A DNA stretch of 64,000 nucleotides, from the NCBI GenBank assembly GCA_947503265.1, contig CANNDC010000004.1, positions 186,001 through 250,000 on the forward strand, given 5' to 3'. This document shows, piece after piece, positions 41,025-49,414 of this stretch; positions within the stretch are counted from its first letter, which is position 1, and each line of letters begins with the position of its first letter. Made by a program: the position numbers and the translations under genes. The notes below the pieces were generated by a model that saw only the letters and a program-made list of their open reading frames with translations, made no database searches and was not told the origin of the DNA. The stretch comes from an uncultured Alteromonadaceae bacterium (GTDB lineage: Bacteria > Pseudomonadota > Gammaproteobacteria > Enterobacterales > Alteromonadaceae).

Positions 41025-41693
41025 TTAGTCGTCGCCGCCAAACGCTCCCAAAAGGTGTAGGATCGACGTGAACAAATTGTAGATATTCAAATACATAGAA
41101 ACAGTCGCTCTTATGTAGTTGGTTTCGCCACCATTAATTATGCGGCTGGTGTCATAAAGAATAAAACCAGACATAATGAACACAATTGCCGCGCTGATTG
41201 CTAAAGATAGTGCTGGAATTTGGAAGAATAAATTCGCCAACATTGCCACTACAGCGACGATTAGGCCAACTAATAAAAAACCACCCATAAATGAAAAGTC
41301 TTTCTTAGTTGTTAATACATAGCCAGATAAACCAAAGAATACTAATGCTGTTGCACCGAGCGATTGAAATACTAAGCTTGCTCCGCCGGGGAAGGCTAGA
41401 TAATGGTTAAGCATTGGCCCTAAAGAACCACCAAGTAACCCAGTGAATGCAAAAACAAACAAAATGCCTTTTGAACTGTTCGCTACTTTATTCAAAAAGA
41501 ATATCATCACAAGAGCAGACAAAGACATAACCAATGCAGCGCCTCTTGGTACCTCTAACGCTACTGACAATGCCGCACATACGGCACTAAAGGTCAGTGT
41601 CATAGCAAGCAACATATAAGTATTTCTCAATACTTTGTTAGTTTCCAGAACCGATGCTTCCGCTGCCGGTTGGTAAACGCGATCTCTATCCAT
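41025..41693 (-). CDS. yccA: YccA, Bax-inhibitor-1 family inner-membrane protein
   Basis: YccA is a substrate and modulator of the FtsH protease. The 222-residue product has seven hydrophobic helices from residue 22 to 215 and the BI-1 signatures LRNTYMLLAMTLTFSA, FSFMGGFLLVG and the conserved acidic C-terminal end (ILHLLGAFGGDD). The neighbourhood tusE-yccA-tRNA-Ser matches Escherichia. A clean AGGTTTTAGA ribosome-binding region precedes the start. Confidence 0.93.
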   Translation of the reverse strand: MDRDRVYQPAAEASVLETNKVLRNTYMLLAMTLTFSAVCAALSVALEVPRGAALVMSLSALVMIFFLNKVANSSKGILFVFAFTGLLGGSLGPMLNHYLAFPGGASLVFQSLGATALVFFGLSGYVLTTKKDFSFMGGFLLVGLIVAVVAMLANLFFQIPALSLAISAAIVFIMSGFILYDTSRIINGGETNYIRATVSMYLNIYNLFTSILHLLGAFGGDD

Positions 41694-41935
41694 CTAAAAC
41701 CTCCAATAGGTCAGTAAAATTTAATAATTGAGTAAATTAGTAAAGTATTTCTTATATAGTCCATTTGTATGGTTTTTAGTTCACTTTTTCAAGTGTTTTC
41801 GGTGCTGAAAAGGTAAGAATTCGTGAATCGACTGTAAACTAGCCAAATTGACCAAAGATACAGCGAATAAAATAAAAAAACGCACTTAGCTCTTTACAAG
41901 GCAAAAAAAGGCCATTAATATTCGCCCCACTTCGC

Positions 41936-42027
41936 GGAGAGGTGGCAGAGCTCGGTTTAATGCACCTGACTTGAAATCAGACGTAGGTTCATCCCTACCG
42001 GGGGTTCGAATCCCTCCCTCTCCGCCA
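41936..42027 (+). tRNA. serT: tRNA-Ser (anticodon UGA)
   Basis: A 92-nt class II tRNA with GGAGAGG/CCTCTCC acceptor stem, anticodon TGA in ACTTGAAAT, the long variable arm typical of serine, TTCGAAT T-loop and encoded CCA. It decodes UCA/UCG/UCU in part. It follows divergent yccA, as serT does in Escherichia, and is followed by a terminator. Confidence 0.97.
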
Positions 42028-42033
42028 ATATTC

Positions 42034-42064
42034 AAAAAAGCCTGCACTTGATGCGGGCTTTTTG
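42034..42064 (+). terminator. Intrinsic terminator of tRNA-Ser
   Basis: AAAAGCCTGCA and TGCGGGCTTTTT form a stem with one G-T pair and a five-base loop, followed by T5. It lies six bases after the tRNA. Confidence 0.88.
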
Positions 42065-42132
42065 CTTTTTGTTATTTGAAAATTTGTTCTTCTCGCGATA
42101 TGGTCAGGTTATTCATTGCTACACATGACCCT

Positions 42133-42351
42133 ATGTCAGTGAAAACCATTAAGAAATCACGCAAGTCTATACCTACTTTACTAAAGTGTCGTTGTGGCGG
42201 CGACGCTAGCAAGCCTGAAAAAGTAACCTATTGTACAGATCGCTGGCGCATAACCTGTTCTATTGAAACTTGTCACGCAGCCAATTGTGGGCAAGGACTT
42301 GCTGCAACTATTTATGGCTGGAATCAATTGGCTCAACACGTTTATAGATAA
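42133..42351 (+). CDS. Small Cys-rich protein, Lar/zinc-ribbon-like
   Basis: Not recognised as a named gene. From the ATG at 42133 it encodes 72 residues (alternatives: ATG at 42100, TTG at 42076, all with weak ribosome-binding sites). It has LLKCRCGGDAS, then a CTDRWRITCSIETCHAANCGQ region and YGWNQLAQH. The spacing CxCGG ... W.. C ... A..WN is that of Lar restriction-alleviation and related phage zinc-ribbon proteins. The basic N-terminus (VKTIKKSRKS) could bind nucleic acid. It stands alone between tRNA-Ser and uvrY. Similar small proteins occur in phages, so it may be a domesticated prophage gene next to a tRNA; inference only. Confidence 0.55.
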   Translation: MSVKTIKKSRKSIPTLLKCRCGGDASKPEKVTYCTDRWRITCSIETCHAANCGQGLAATIYGWNQLAQHVYR

Positions 42352-42441
42352 TAGTAGAAAATTTCCCATGAAATCAGATGCGAATGAACTCACTAGTGTG
42401 TTATTTTACCCGCATACGTTGTATTAGTTGTCGGGGCAAGA

Positions 42442-43086
42442 GTGATAAAGCTGCTGTTGGTTGATGATCATGAGATAGTTCGAACCGGTATTCGGCGAAT
42501 TTTGGAAGATATCCACGACTTTAAGGTGGTAGGCGAAGTTCATAATGGTGAGGAGGCAATCAAGTTCTGTCGAAACCACGCTCCAGATGTAGTGCTTATG
42601 GACATGAATATGCCCGGAATTGGTGGTCTAGAAGCAACTAAACAAATCATTCATTATGCTCAAGATTCTCGTGTCATTGTGTTGTCTGTTCAAAAAGAAA
42701 ATCCCATTCCTGCCAGGGTCATGCAAATGGGGGCTTTCGGTTATTTAACAAAAAGTGCAGAACCAAAAGAAATGATCAACGCCATTCGAAAAGTCGCTGC
42801 AGGTCAACGCTATATTGCACCCGAAATAGCTCAACAAATAGCAATAGGTCAACTTAATCTGCAAGAAACCAGTCCGTTTGAACAACTTTCAAAACGCGAA
42901 CTAGAAATCACCATAATGTTGACTAAAGGAACTCGTGTTCCAGAGATTGCTGATAAACTGAATATTAGTGCCAAGACAGTAAATACGTATCGCTACCGTA
43001 TGTTCGAAAAGTTAAGAGTGGGGTCTGATGTCGAGTTAACACACTTAGCAATAAGACATAATTTGATCGACTCAGATAATTTGTAA
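42442..43086 (+). CDS. uvrY: UvrY/GacA/SirA-type response regulator
   Basis: UvrY is the response regulator of the BarA-UvrY system that drives Csr small RNAs. The 214-residue product has the receiver domain with Asp8, Asp9 and phospho-acceptor Asp54 (VVLMDMNMPG), and a LuxR-type HTH near residues 150-200 (LSKRELEITIMLTKG, ISAKTVNTYRYRMFEKL). The start is GTG at 42442 after GGGGCAAGA. It precedes uvrC as in Escherichia. Between it and uvrC are 23 bases. Confidence 0.94.
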   Translation: MIKLLLVDDHEIVRTGIRRILEDIHDFKVVGEVHNGEEAIKFCRNHAPDVVLMDMNMPGIGGLEATKQIIHYAQDSRVIVLSVQKENPIPARVMQMGAFGYLTKSAEPKEMINAIRKVAAGQRYIAPEIAQQIAIGQLNLQETSPFEQLSKRELEITIMLTKGTRVPEIADKLNISAKTVNTYRYRMFEKLRVGSDVELTHLAIRHNLIDSDNL

Positions 43087-43109
43087 AGAACTGACTATCC
43101 TTCCATTGC

Positions 43110-44936
43110 ATGACTGACAATACAGATTTTGATTCTAAGGCCTTCTTAAAAAACCTGACACCAGAACCTGGTGTGTATCGGATGTACAATCAAAAGGAAG
43201 AAGTGATTTATGTTGGTAAAGCAAAAAACTTAAAAAACCGCGTTAATAGTTATTTTCGGAAAAACGTCGATAGCGTTAAAACTGCATCATTAGTAAGAAA
43301 TATCGCGAATATCGAAGTTACCGTTGTCAACAGCGAAACCGAAGCGTTTATTTTAGAAAATAATTTCATCAAAAAGTATAAGCCGCGATATAACGTGGTG
43401 CTTAGAGATGACAAGTCTTATCCTTTTATTTTCCTGTCTGAACACCAGCATCCAAGACTCAGTTTGCACCGAGGTGCAAAAAAACAAGCGGGAGAATACT
43501 TTGGGCCTTATCCTAGTGCTTGGGCAGTGCGTGAAAGCCTTAGAACTATGCAAAAGCTTTTTCCCATAAGGCAATGTGAGGATGCTTACTATAGAGCCCG
43601 CAGTCGTCCTTGCCTGCAATATCAATTGAAGCGGTGTGCCGGCCCTTGTGTTGAAGGTCTGGTAACAGATGAAGAATATCAGCAGCAAATTGACTATGCA
43701 CGCTTATTTCTTAAAGGTAAAAACAAGGTAGTCATTGACTCATTGGTGAAAAAAATGGAATCCGCTAGTCTTGAACTAAGATTTGAGGCAGCAGCGCGTT
43801 ACCGAGACCAAATATCCGCCTTGAATAAGGTGCAGGAACAACAGTGGGTCAGTGGTAATCAAGAAGAAATGGATGTGTTTGGCTTTGTATATCGCAATGG
43901 CATTGCCTCGATTCAAGGTTTCTTTATTCGTGACAATAAATTATTGGGAAGCAAGAGCTTTTTTCCAAAAGTTCCATCAGAATCTAGTCCAGAAGAAGTA
44001 CTTGAATCATTCATTTTGCAGTTTTATTTAGCCGGCAATAAGTCTATACCAAAGCAAATAGTGTTGCCGCAGCAACTACAAGAACAAAAATCCATTGAGT
44101 TAGTTTTGTCTGAAGAAGCTGGACGTAAAATTCAATTCTTTAAAGGTGCAAGAGATGAAAAGAAACGCTATTTAGAGTTGGCAAACAAAAATGCTGAAAC
44201 AGCATTAGAATCGAAACAAAATCAACAAAAATCAGTATTTGCACGTTATCTAGAATTGGAAAAGATATTGGATTTTGAAAAACCAATTCAAAGGATGGAA
44301 TGTTTTGATATCAGCCATACATCTGGGCAACAAACCGTGGCTTCTTGTGTTGTATTTAACCGAGACGGCCCATACAAAACGGATTATCGCCGTTTTAACA
44401 TCGAAGGGATCACCCCTGGCGACGATTATGCCGCTATGGCACAAGCATTGAGTCGTCGCTATAAAAATGCGTCTGAAGAATCAAAGATCCCCGATATTTT
44501 GTTTATCGATGGTGGTAAAGGTCAACTCGCTCAAGCTGAAGCGCATTTTGAAGATTGGCATATTGATAAAAAACCTTTACTAATTGGCGTAGCGAAGGGA
44601 ACAAGCAGAAAACCGGGTCTTGAAACACTTATTCTTGCTGGTAATCATGATACTATTCCCATGTCTGCAGATTCACCTGCATTGCATTTGATTCAGCATA
44701 TCCGAGATGAATCTCATCGATTTGCAATTACCGGACACAGAGCTCGTCGTCAAAAAGACAAGAAAAAGTCCGTATTAGAATCTGTCCCTGGCGTTGGGGC
44801 TAAAAGGCGCCAAAGCTTACTTAAATATATGGGAGGCTTACAAGGGTTGCTAAAAGCCAGTAAAGACGAAATTGCCAAAGTGCCAGGCATTAGTAACGAG
44901 TTGGCAGACATTATTTACGATCATATTCATTCTTAA
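43110..44936 (+). CDS. uvrC: Excinuclease ABC subunit C
   Basis: UvrC makes both incisions in nucleotide-excision repair. The 608-residue product has the GIY-YIG nuclease (GVYRMYN...VIYVGKAKNLKNRV, residues 14-45), the cysteine region QYQLKRCAGPCVEGL, a UVR motif near 205-235, the RNase H-like C-terminal nuclease with FDISHTSGQQTVASCV, and tandem helix-hairpin-helix at the end. It is cotranscribed with uvrY and probably pgsA. Confidence 0.96.
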   Translation: MTDNTDFDSKAFLKNLTPEPGVYRMYNQKEEVIYVGKAKNLKNRVNSYFRKNVDSVKTASLVRNIANIEVTVVNSETEAFILENNFIKKYKPRYNVVLRDDKSYPFIFLSEHQHPRLSLHRGAKKQAGEYFGPYPSAWAVRESLRTMQKLFPIRQCEDAYYRARSRPCLQYQLKRCAGPCVEGLVTDEEYQQQIDYARLFLKGKNKVVIDSLVKKMESASLELRFEAAARYRDQISALNKVQEQQWVSGNQEEMDVFGFVYRNGIASIQGFFIRDNKLLGSKSFFPKVPSESSPEEVLESFILQFYLAGNKSIPKQIVLPQQLQEQKSIELVLSEEAGRKIQFFKGARDEKKRYLELANKNAETALESKQNQQKSVFARYLELEKILDFEKPIQRMECFDISHTSGQQTVASCVVFNRDGPYKTDYRRFNIEGITPGDDYAAMAQALSRRYKNASEESKIPDILFIDGGKGQLAQAEAHFEDWHIDKKPLLIGVAKGTSRKPGLETLILAGNHDTIPMSADSPALHLIQHIRDESHRFAITGHRARRQKDKKKSVLESVPGVGAKRRQSLLKYMGGLQGLLKASKDEIAKVPGISNELADIIYDHIHS

Positions 44937-44960
44937 ACCAAGTCGAGGCAATATTTACAG

Positions 44961-45533
44961 ATGTGGACAATTCCCAATATCATAACCATGTTACGTGTTG
45001 TGTTAATCCCTGTTTTTGTCGTGGTGTATTACCTTGATTGGGAATGGGCTCGTCAGGCTGGCGCGTTTATATTTTGGTTAGCGGCCATCACAGATTGGTT
45101 TGATGGCTATTTAGCCAGAAAGCTAAAGCAATCGACTGCATTTGGTGCGTTCTTAGACCCCGTTGCAGATAAACTCATTGTATCTGCTGCGTTGTTAATG
45201 ATAACGCACACTTATGCATCAATATGGATTACGGTACCTGCGATTCTGTTGATGTCTAGAGAGATATACATTTCTGCTCTTCGAGAGTGGATGGGGCAAC
45301 AAGGAAAAAGCGATTTAGTCGCTGTTTCTATGATGGGTAAAGCCAAAACCATGGCTCAGATGCTCGCGTTAATTGGATTATTGTCTGAATTAGAAACGTT
45401 TATGGGAGTTACTATTTATTGGGTGACTTTAGGGTATGTTCTTCTCTATTTTGCGGCGGTACTTTCTGTTTGGTCAATGGTGACCTATACAATTGCTGCT
45501 TGGAAGGACATGATAAAGACTCCAAATCAATAA
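44961..45533 (+). CDS. pgsA: CDP-diacylglycerol-glycerol-3-phosphate 3-phosphatidyltransferase
   Basis: PgsA makes phosphatidylglycerol phosphate at the inner membrane. The 190-residue product has the CDP-alcohol phosphotransferase motif TDWFDGYLARKLKQSTAFGA followed by FLDPVADK, matching DGx2ARx8Gx3Dx3D, and about five membrane helices. It lies 24 bases after uvrC; the tRNA operon follows, as in Escherichia (pgsA-glyW-cysT-leuZ). Confidence 0.95.
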   Translation: MWTIPNIITMLRVVLIPVFVVVYYLDWEWARQAGAFIFWLAAITDWFDGYLARKLKQSTAFGAFLDPVADKLIVSAALLMITHTYASIWITVPAILLMSREIYISALREWMGQQGKSDLVAVSMMGKAKTMAQMLALIGLLSELETFMGVTIYWVTLGYVLLYFAAVLSVWSMVTYTIAAWKDMIKTPNQ

Positions 45534-45599
45534 ATTGGTGGTTTTTAAGGCGATTAAATCAAAATTGCAGCAAACTGTCATAAATGCATCTTTTTCTGG

Positions 45600-45627
45600 T
45601 TGACAGATAACACTTTGAAGGTAGAAT
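45600..45627 (+). promoter_or_regulatory. Sigma70-type promoter of the tRNA operon
   Basis: Perfect -35 TTGACA (45600-45605), 16-bp spacer, -10 TAGAAT (45622-45627, 5 of 6), followed by GCTGCCTC, the GC-rich discriminator typical of stringently controlled stable-RNA promoters. It lies 62 bp before tRNA-Gly. Confidence 0.85.
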
Positions 45628-45688
45628 GCTGCCTCACATTTCGCAACAGCGGAATTTGAAATAAGCGCAAGCTTATTTGGTTAGACAG

Positions 45689-45764
<76 letters not shown>

Positions 45765-45770
45765 AATTTT

Positions 45771-45844
45771 GGCGGAATGGCAGAATGGCTATGCAGCGGA
45801 TTGCAAATCCGTGGATCTCGGTTCGACTCCGGGTTCCGCCTCCA
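45771..45844 (+). tRNA. cysT: tRNA-Cys (anticodon GCA)
   Basis: A 74-nt cloverleaf with GGCGGAA acceptor, anticodon GCA in GATTGCAAATC, T-arm GGTTCGACTCC and encoded CCA. It lies six bases after tRNA-Gly. Confidence 0.97.
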
Positions 45845-45869
45845 TACTTCTAAAATTTATACACCCAAT

Positions 45870-45954
45870 GCGAGGGTGGTGGAATTGGTATACACACAGG
45901 ATTTAAAATCCTGCGCCTAACGGCATGAGGGTTCAAGTCCCTCTCCTCGCACCA
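45870..45954 (+). tRNA. leuZ: tRNA-Leu (anticodon UAA)
   Basis: An 85-nt class II tRNA with GCGAGGG acceptor, anticodon TAA in the loop TTTAAAA, long variable arm and encoded CCA. It completes the Gly-Cys-Leu operon. A T-rich stretch follows. Confidence 0.97.
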
Positions 45955-46238
45955 TTTCTTTTTTAGTTCTCCTTCCCATATACAATCTACTTATTTTCAA
46001 ATTTCATACAGCAATTTGATTGAAATCCTCAAGTAACAAATCAATAGTTTTATTAGGTCGTGTTGCAAATTTAAAATCCTAAAATTTGATTAGGCTCAAC
46101 TATCGAATGTGCTTAGTAATCATTAATTCTCAAGTAGGCTAGGGTAACTTCTAGCCAATTTAATATAAAAATTATACAGCTCAACAGAAGTTGAATTGAC
46201 CAGCGTCTCAAAGAAATCTGGGGAGAAAAAATCTCTGA
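45955..46238. other. AT-rich spacer after the tRNA operon
   Basis: This 284-bp stretch lies between tRNA-Leu and the convergent helicase gene. I see no gene in it. Near the helicase stop an AAAAAATCT/AGATTTTTT inverted repeat (about 46225-46250) overlaps the stop codon and could be a weak terminator. Confidence 0.4.
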
Positions 46239-47486
46239 CTAAGATTTTTTCTTTTTCCTAATCTTATTGCCGGTAATTCGAGTACTGCTAGCTTTATTTG
46301 TTTTGCTAGGTCGACGATTTGATGAAATACTTTTCAATAAGCTTTGACGATCGCTAACCTCAAAGCCTTTTTTCACTACACGCTGGATTGAAGTGCCAAT
46401 TAGCGTTTCAATTCGATTAATAGTTCGTTCTTCTTCGCGACTTACAAAAGAAATAGCGTTTCCTTTATTTCCAGCACGCCCCGTTCGTCCAATTCGGTGT
46501 ACATAGTCCTCTGGAAGGTAGGGGAGGTTATAATTAACAACATAGTCGAGTCCTTGGATATCTAATCCGCGGGCAGCTACTTCAGTGGCAATAAGCACTT
46601 GTAATTTAGCCGATTTAAAATCTGCCAGTGCACGACGTCTTGAACCCTGACTTTTGTCGCTATGACACACAGCTGCGTCTATTTTATGTTGTTTTAACGC
46701 TCCCAAAAGTCTGTCGGCTTGCTCTTTCGTGCTGGTAAATACCAGAACTTGAAACCAATTCTGTTCATCAAGTAGCTTCTTAAATAGGTCGATTTTTCGA
46801 CTTTCCTCTACTGGATACATAACGTGATTGACGGTTTCTGCAGTGGTGTTAATTTCACTGACTCGAATTTCTTGGTGATTGTTGAGTATCTTATGGCAGA
46901 ACTCATTCACGGCTGGTGAACTAGTCGCAGAGTACATAAGCGTTTGCCGTTTTTCTGCGGTATGTTTAATGATGTTATTTACGTCGGTGATAAAGCCCAT
47001 GTCTAACATACGGTCTGCTTCATCAAGCACTACAAATTCTGCATTGGCAAGGGTCACACTATTAAGGGCCATATGTTCGAGCAATCTTCCAGGAGTCGCG
47101 ATTAGTATATCCGTACCCATTTTAAGTTTACTGGTTTGACCGCCCAATTTAACACCGCCAAACAAGGCAGTGACCTTCAAATGTGTGAATTGCGCATAGC
47201 GGCTAAAGGCATTTGCCAATTGTTCACAAAGTTCTCTTGTTGGCGTTAAAATTAGCGCTCTCGGACTGGCAGAGAGAGTTTCTTTTGGTACATCTAACAT
47301 TTGCTGCAATATTGGTAGTGCAAATGCTGCCGTTTTGCCTGTTCCTGTTTGTGCGTGGACAAGCAAATCTTGGCCACGTCGAGCCTTACTCAATGTCTTT
47401 TCTTGAACGGGGGTGAGTTTTTTATAACCGCAATCATTAATGGCCCGTTCTAGTGGTTCTGCTAGGTCTAATGCTGAAAATTTCAA
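46239..47486 (-). CDS. DEAD-box ATP-dependent RNA helicase, RhlE-like
   Basis: A 415-residue DEAD-box helicase. Motifs in order: F-x17-Q motif GYKKLTPVQ, Walker A AQTGTGKT, PTRELC, DEAD as VLDEADRMLDMGF, SAT as YSATSSPA, and motif VI HRIGRTGRAG. A short basic C-terminal tail (RRPSKTNKASSTRITGNKIRKKKKS) suits RNA binding. It resembles RhlE or similar proteins; assignment within the family is not certain. It is a single-gene unit upstream of a 422-bp spacer. Confidence 0.88.
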   Translation of the reverse strand: MKFSALDLAEPLERAINDCGYKKLTPVQEKTLSKARRGQDLLVHAQTGTGKTAAFALPILQQMLDVPKETLSASPRALILTPTRELCEQLANAFSRYAQFTHLKVTALFGGVKLGGQTSKLKMGTDILIATPGRLLEHMALNSVTLANAEFVVLDEADRMLDMGFITDVNNIIKHTAEKRQTLMYSATSSPAVNEFCHKILNNHQEIRVSEINTTAETVNHVMYPVEESRKIDLFKKLLDEQNWFQVLVFTSTKEQADRLLGALKQHKIDAAVCHSDKSQGSRRRALADFKSAKLQVLIATEVAARGLDIQGLDYVVNYNLPYLPEDYVHRIGRTGRAGNKGNAISFVSREEERTINRIETLIGTSIQRVVKKGFEVSDRQSLLKSISSNRRPSKTNKASSTRITGNKIRKKKKS

Positions 47487-47908
47487 TTGGATTCCTCTAA
47501 TGCTAACTTGCGGCTAAATATTTTAACGCGTGTCTTTCAAATAAATTTATAGCGACTAAAAAATGAGTGCGGAATATACAGTATTTTAAGCTGGTTAGTA
47601 TGAATATATGTTGATTCTCTGTGCAAATATTAACGTACAGTGGTGAGCTCAAGTCATAATGCTTGATTTGTCGTTGCGTACTCTAGAAACTAATCACTCT
47701 ATTTAAAATACAGCGTGCTAAATGCAACGTGTAAATACTGCTCAGTGACCGATTGCAACTAATGATAACTATTCAACGGCAATTAATGGCAACAAATGGC
47801 AACTTTCTGGGCGTAACTCGGGTTTAAAAAACGCTGAGATCATTCTTAAAATTTGAGATAGTGCCATGTATTTCATAGCGAATTAGAAATTCATTTTGGA
47901 GATAAAAA
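47487..47908. other. Intergenic region with 10-bp phased repeats
   Basis: This 422-bp gap has no convincing gene. At 47778-47807 the sequence GGCAATTAAT, GGCAACAAAT, GGCAACTTTC repeats with a 10-bp period. Upstream there are further weak GCAAC repeats. It may be a curved or protein-binding region; otherwise nothing is recognisable. The gene at 47909 starts after TTTGGAGATAAAA. Confidence 0.4.
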
Positions 47909-48316
47909 TTGTTCGGTGAAACCAACTTACAAAAACTGATATCAACTATGACACCAATACTCGGAGCAGAAGAATACGTTTTTAGCACTCAGCCGGAAAT
48001 TAGCGAGGGCCAGCTAACTGCGCTTTCTCCGATAGGAACGTTCAGAGAAAAAGAGGGGGTTACGCTCATACTGTTAAAGAGTGTAGCGGATCAATATGGT
48101 GTTAAATACTCTGGCGTATTTCGCTGTATTACGTTGAATGTCCACTCTAGTTTGGATGCGGTAGGATTGACTGCTGCGGTTTCAACAAAATTAACACAAA
48201 AGAATATTAGCGCGAATGTTGTAGCGGGTTATTTTCATGATCATATATTTGTCTCTTACAAAGATGCAGATAGGGCGCTATCCGCATTATTGGAGTTGGT
48301 AGAGGAGGAAAAATAA
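47909..48316 (+). CDS. ACT-domain protein (COG3602-like)
   Basis: A 135-residue cytosolic protein starting with TTG after TTTGGAG. It resembles the small two-ACT-domain family COG3602, with PEISEGQLTALSPIGTFREKEGVTLIL in the first half and GYFHDHIFVSYKDADRALSALLEL in the second. Such proteins may sense amino acids. It ends directly where the YeeE-like gene starts, so it is probably cotranscribed. Its role is not known. No other regulator is adjacent. Confidence 0.7.
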   Translation: MFGETNLQKLISTMTPILGAEEYVFSTQPEISEGQLTALSPIGTFREKEGVTLILLKSVADQYGVKYSGVFRCITLNVHSSLDAVGLTAAVSTKLTQKNISANVVAGYFHDHIFVSYKDADRALSALLELVEEEK

Positions 48317-48736
48317 GTGTCAGAATTTACGCCGATTAGCGCTTTAATAGGAGGCGGCATTATAGGTTTGGCAGCAGTAGTGTTATTTCTAAGTATCGGT
48401 AAAATCGCGGGCATTTCTGGTATTGTATCTGGCGTAATTGCCTCTTCTCAAAAAGGCACTTTGTGGCGGTGGTTATTTGTAATTGGCTTGATTGTCGGCT
48501 GTTTCTTATCTTTTTCATTCTCGGGAATATCTAAGCCCATTACTCCAAATAGCCCAACGCTTTACCTCATAGTCGCAGGGCTTTTGGTGGGCGTTGGAAC
48601 GGTTGTTGGAAGCGGATGTACAAGTGGACATGGTGTTTGCGGAATTAGTCGGTTTTCACTTCGCTCACTAGTTGCAACTATTGTTTTTATCTTATTCGGG
48701 ATGTTGACTGCTAGTCTAGTGGGAGCTTTTGCATGA
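48317..48736 (+). CDS. YeeE/YedE family transporter, first half protein
   Basis: A 139-residue polytopic membrane protein starting with GTG immediately after the previous stop. Hydrophobic segments are near residues 10-30, 50-70, 80-98 and 112-135. The motif GSGCTSGHGVCG (Cys101 and Cys108) is the hallmark of YeeE/YedE (DUF395) sulfur-compound transporters. It overlaps the next gene by four bases. The pair is homologous to the two halves of one-chain transporters; thiosulfate or sulfane sulfur is the likely substrate by family, not proven. Confidence 0.83.
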   Translation: MSEFTPISALIGGGIIGLAAVVLFLSIGKIAGISGIVSGVIASSQKGTLWRWLFVIGLIVGCFLSFSFSGISKPITPNSPTLYLIVAGLLVGVGTVVGSGCTSGHGVCGISRFSLRSLVATIVFILFGMLTASLVGAFA

Positions 48737-49143
48737 TAAAAAACTTAGCTGCATTAGTGGTTGGGATTTTATTTGGTGTAGGACTGAATATTTCTCAAAT
48801 GACGAATCCGGAAAAAGTACTAGCCTTCCTCAATGTACTTGGAGATTGGGATCCAAGTTTAGCTTTAGTTATGGTTTCTGCTCTCATAGTCGCCGGTCTC
48901 GGGTTTATCATTGCCAAAAAGATGAAAAAGCCGATATTTGATAGCCAGTTTAGTTGGCCAAATAAAACCGTTATAGACAAACCACTAATATTAGGTGCCA
49001 GTTTGTTTGGGGTAGGTTGGGGAATGGTAGGTTTGTGTCCTGGACCAGCGATAGCGTCTCTGGCTGCCCCATCAACAGAGATTTTGCTATTTTTAATCAG
49101 TATGTTGGTTGGTATGGGAATCGCAAAATATATTACCAGATAA
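48733..49143 (+). CDS. YeeE/YedE family transporter, second half protein
   Basis: The 136-residue partner has MTNPEKVLAFLNVLGDWDPSLA, the family block that follows the first half, and GVGWGMVGLCPGPAIASLA with Cys102, the conserved channel cysteine. Hydrophobic segments lie at 5-20, 42-62, 87-105 and 115-133. It overlaps the first half by four bases, so the two are coupled. No rhodanese or ArsR gene is adjacent, although they often accompany this pair. Confidence 0.83.
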   Translation: MIKNLAALVVGILFGVGLNISQMTNPEKVLAFLNVLGDWDPSLALVMVSALIVAGLGFIIAKKMKKPIFDSQFSWPNKTVIDKPLILGASLFGVGWGMVGLCPGPAIASLAAPSTEILLFLISMLVGMGIAKYITR

Positions 49144-49414
49144 ATCCACCAAATTGATTGCTGGTAATAATTATTACCAAAAACCCTTGTATAATCTGAT
49201 ACTTATAATTGTCAGATATTTTTACAATTCCAATAATTAATAATTTGCTTTATTTATCATTATCAATGTTTTCATAGGGTTGTGATTTTGGTACTTATTA
49301 TGCTTGGATCATCATAATTATATTTTTAGAAGACTGAAGTACTGATATAAGGAAGCGCATCTTAGTATAAGTTGTATAAGTTGCAAAATTAATAACTCGA
49401 AAAAGGGGTTAGCA

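Noticed and set aside
46065..46090. ATTTAAAATCCT shared with the tRNA-Leu anticodon region, as a possible att site or tRNA fragment
   Set aside because: Only 12 AT-rich bases match, and there is no integrase or other mobile gene between the two.
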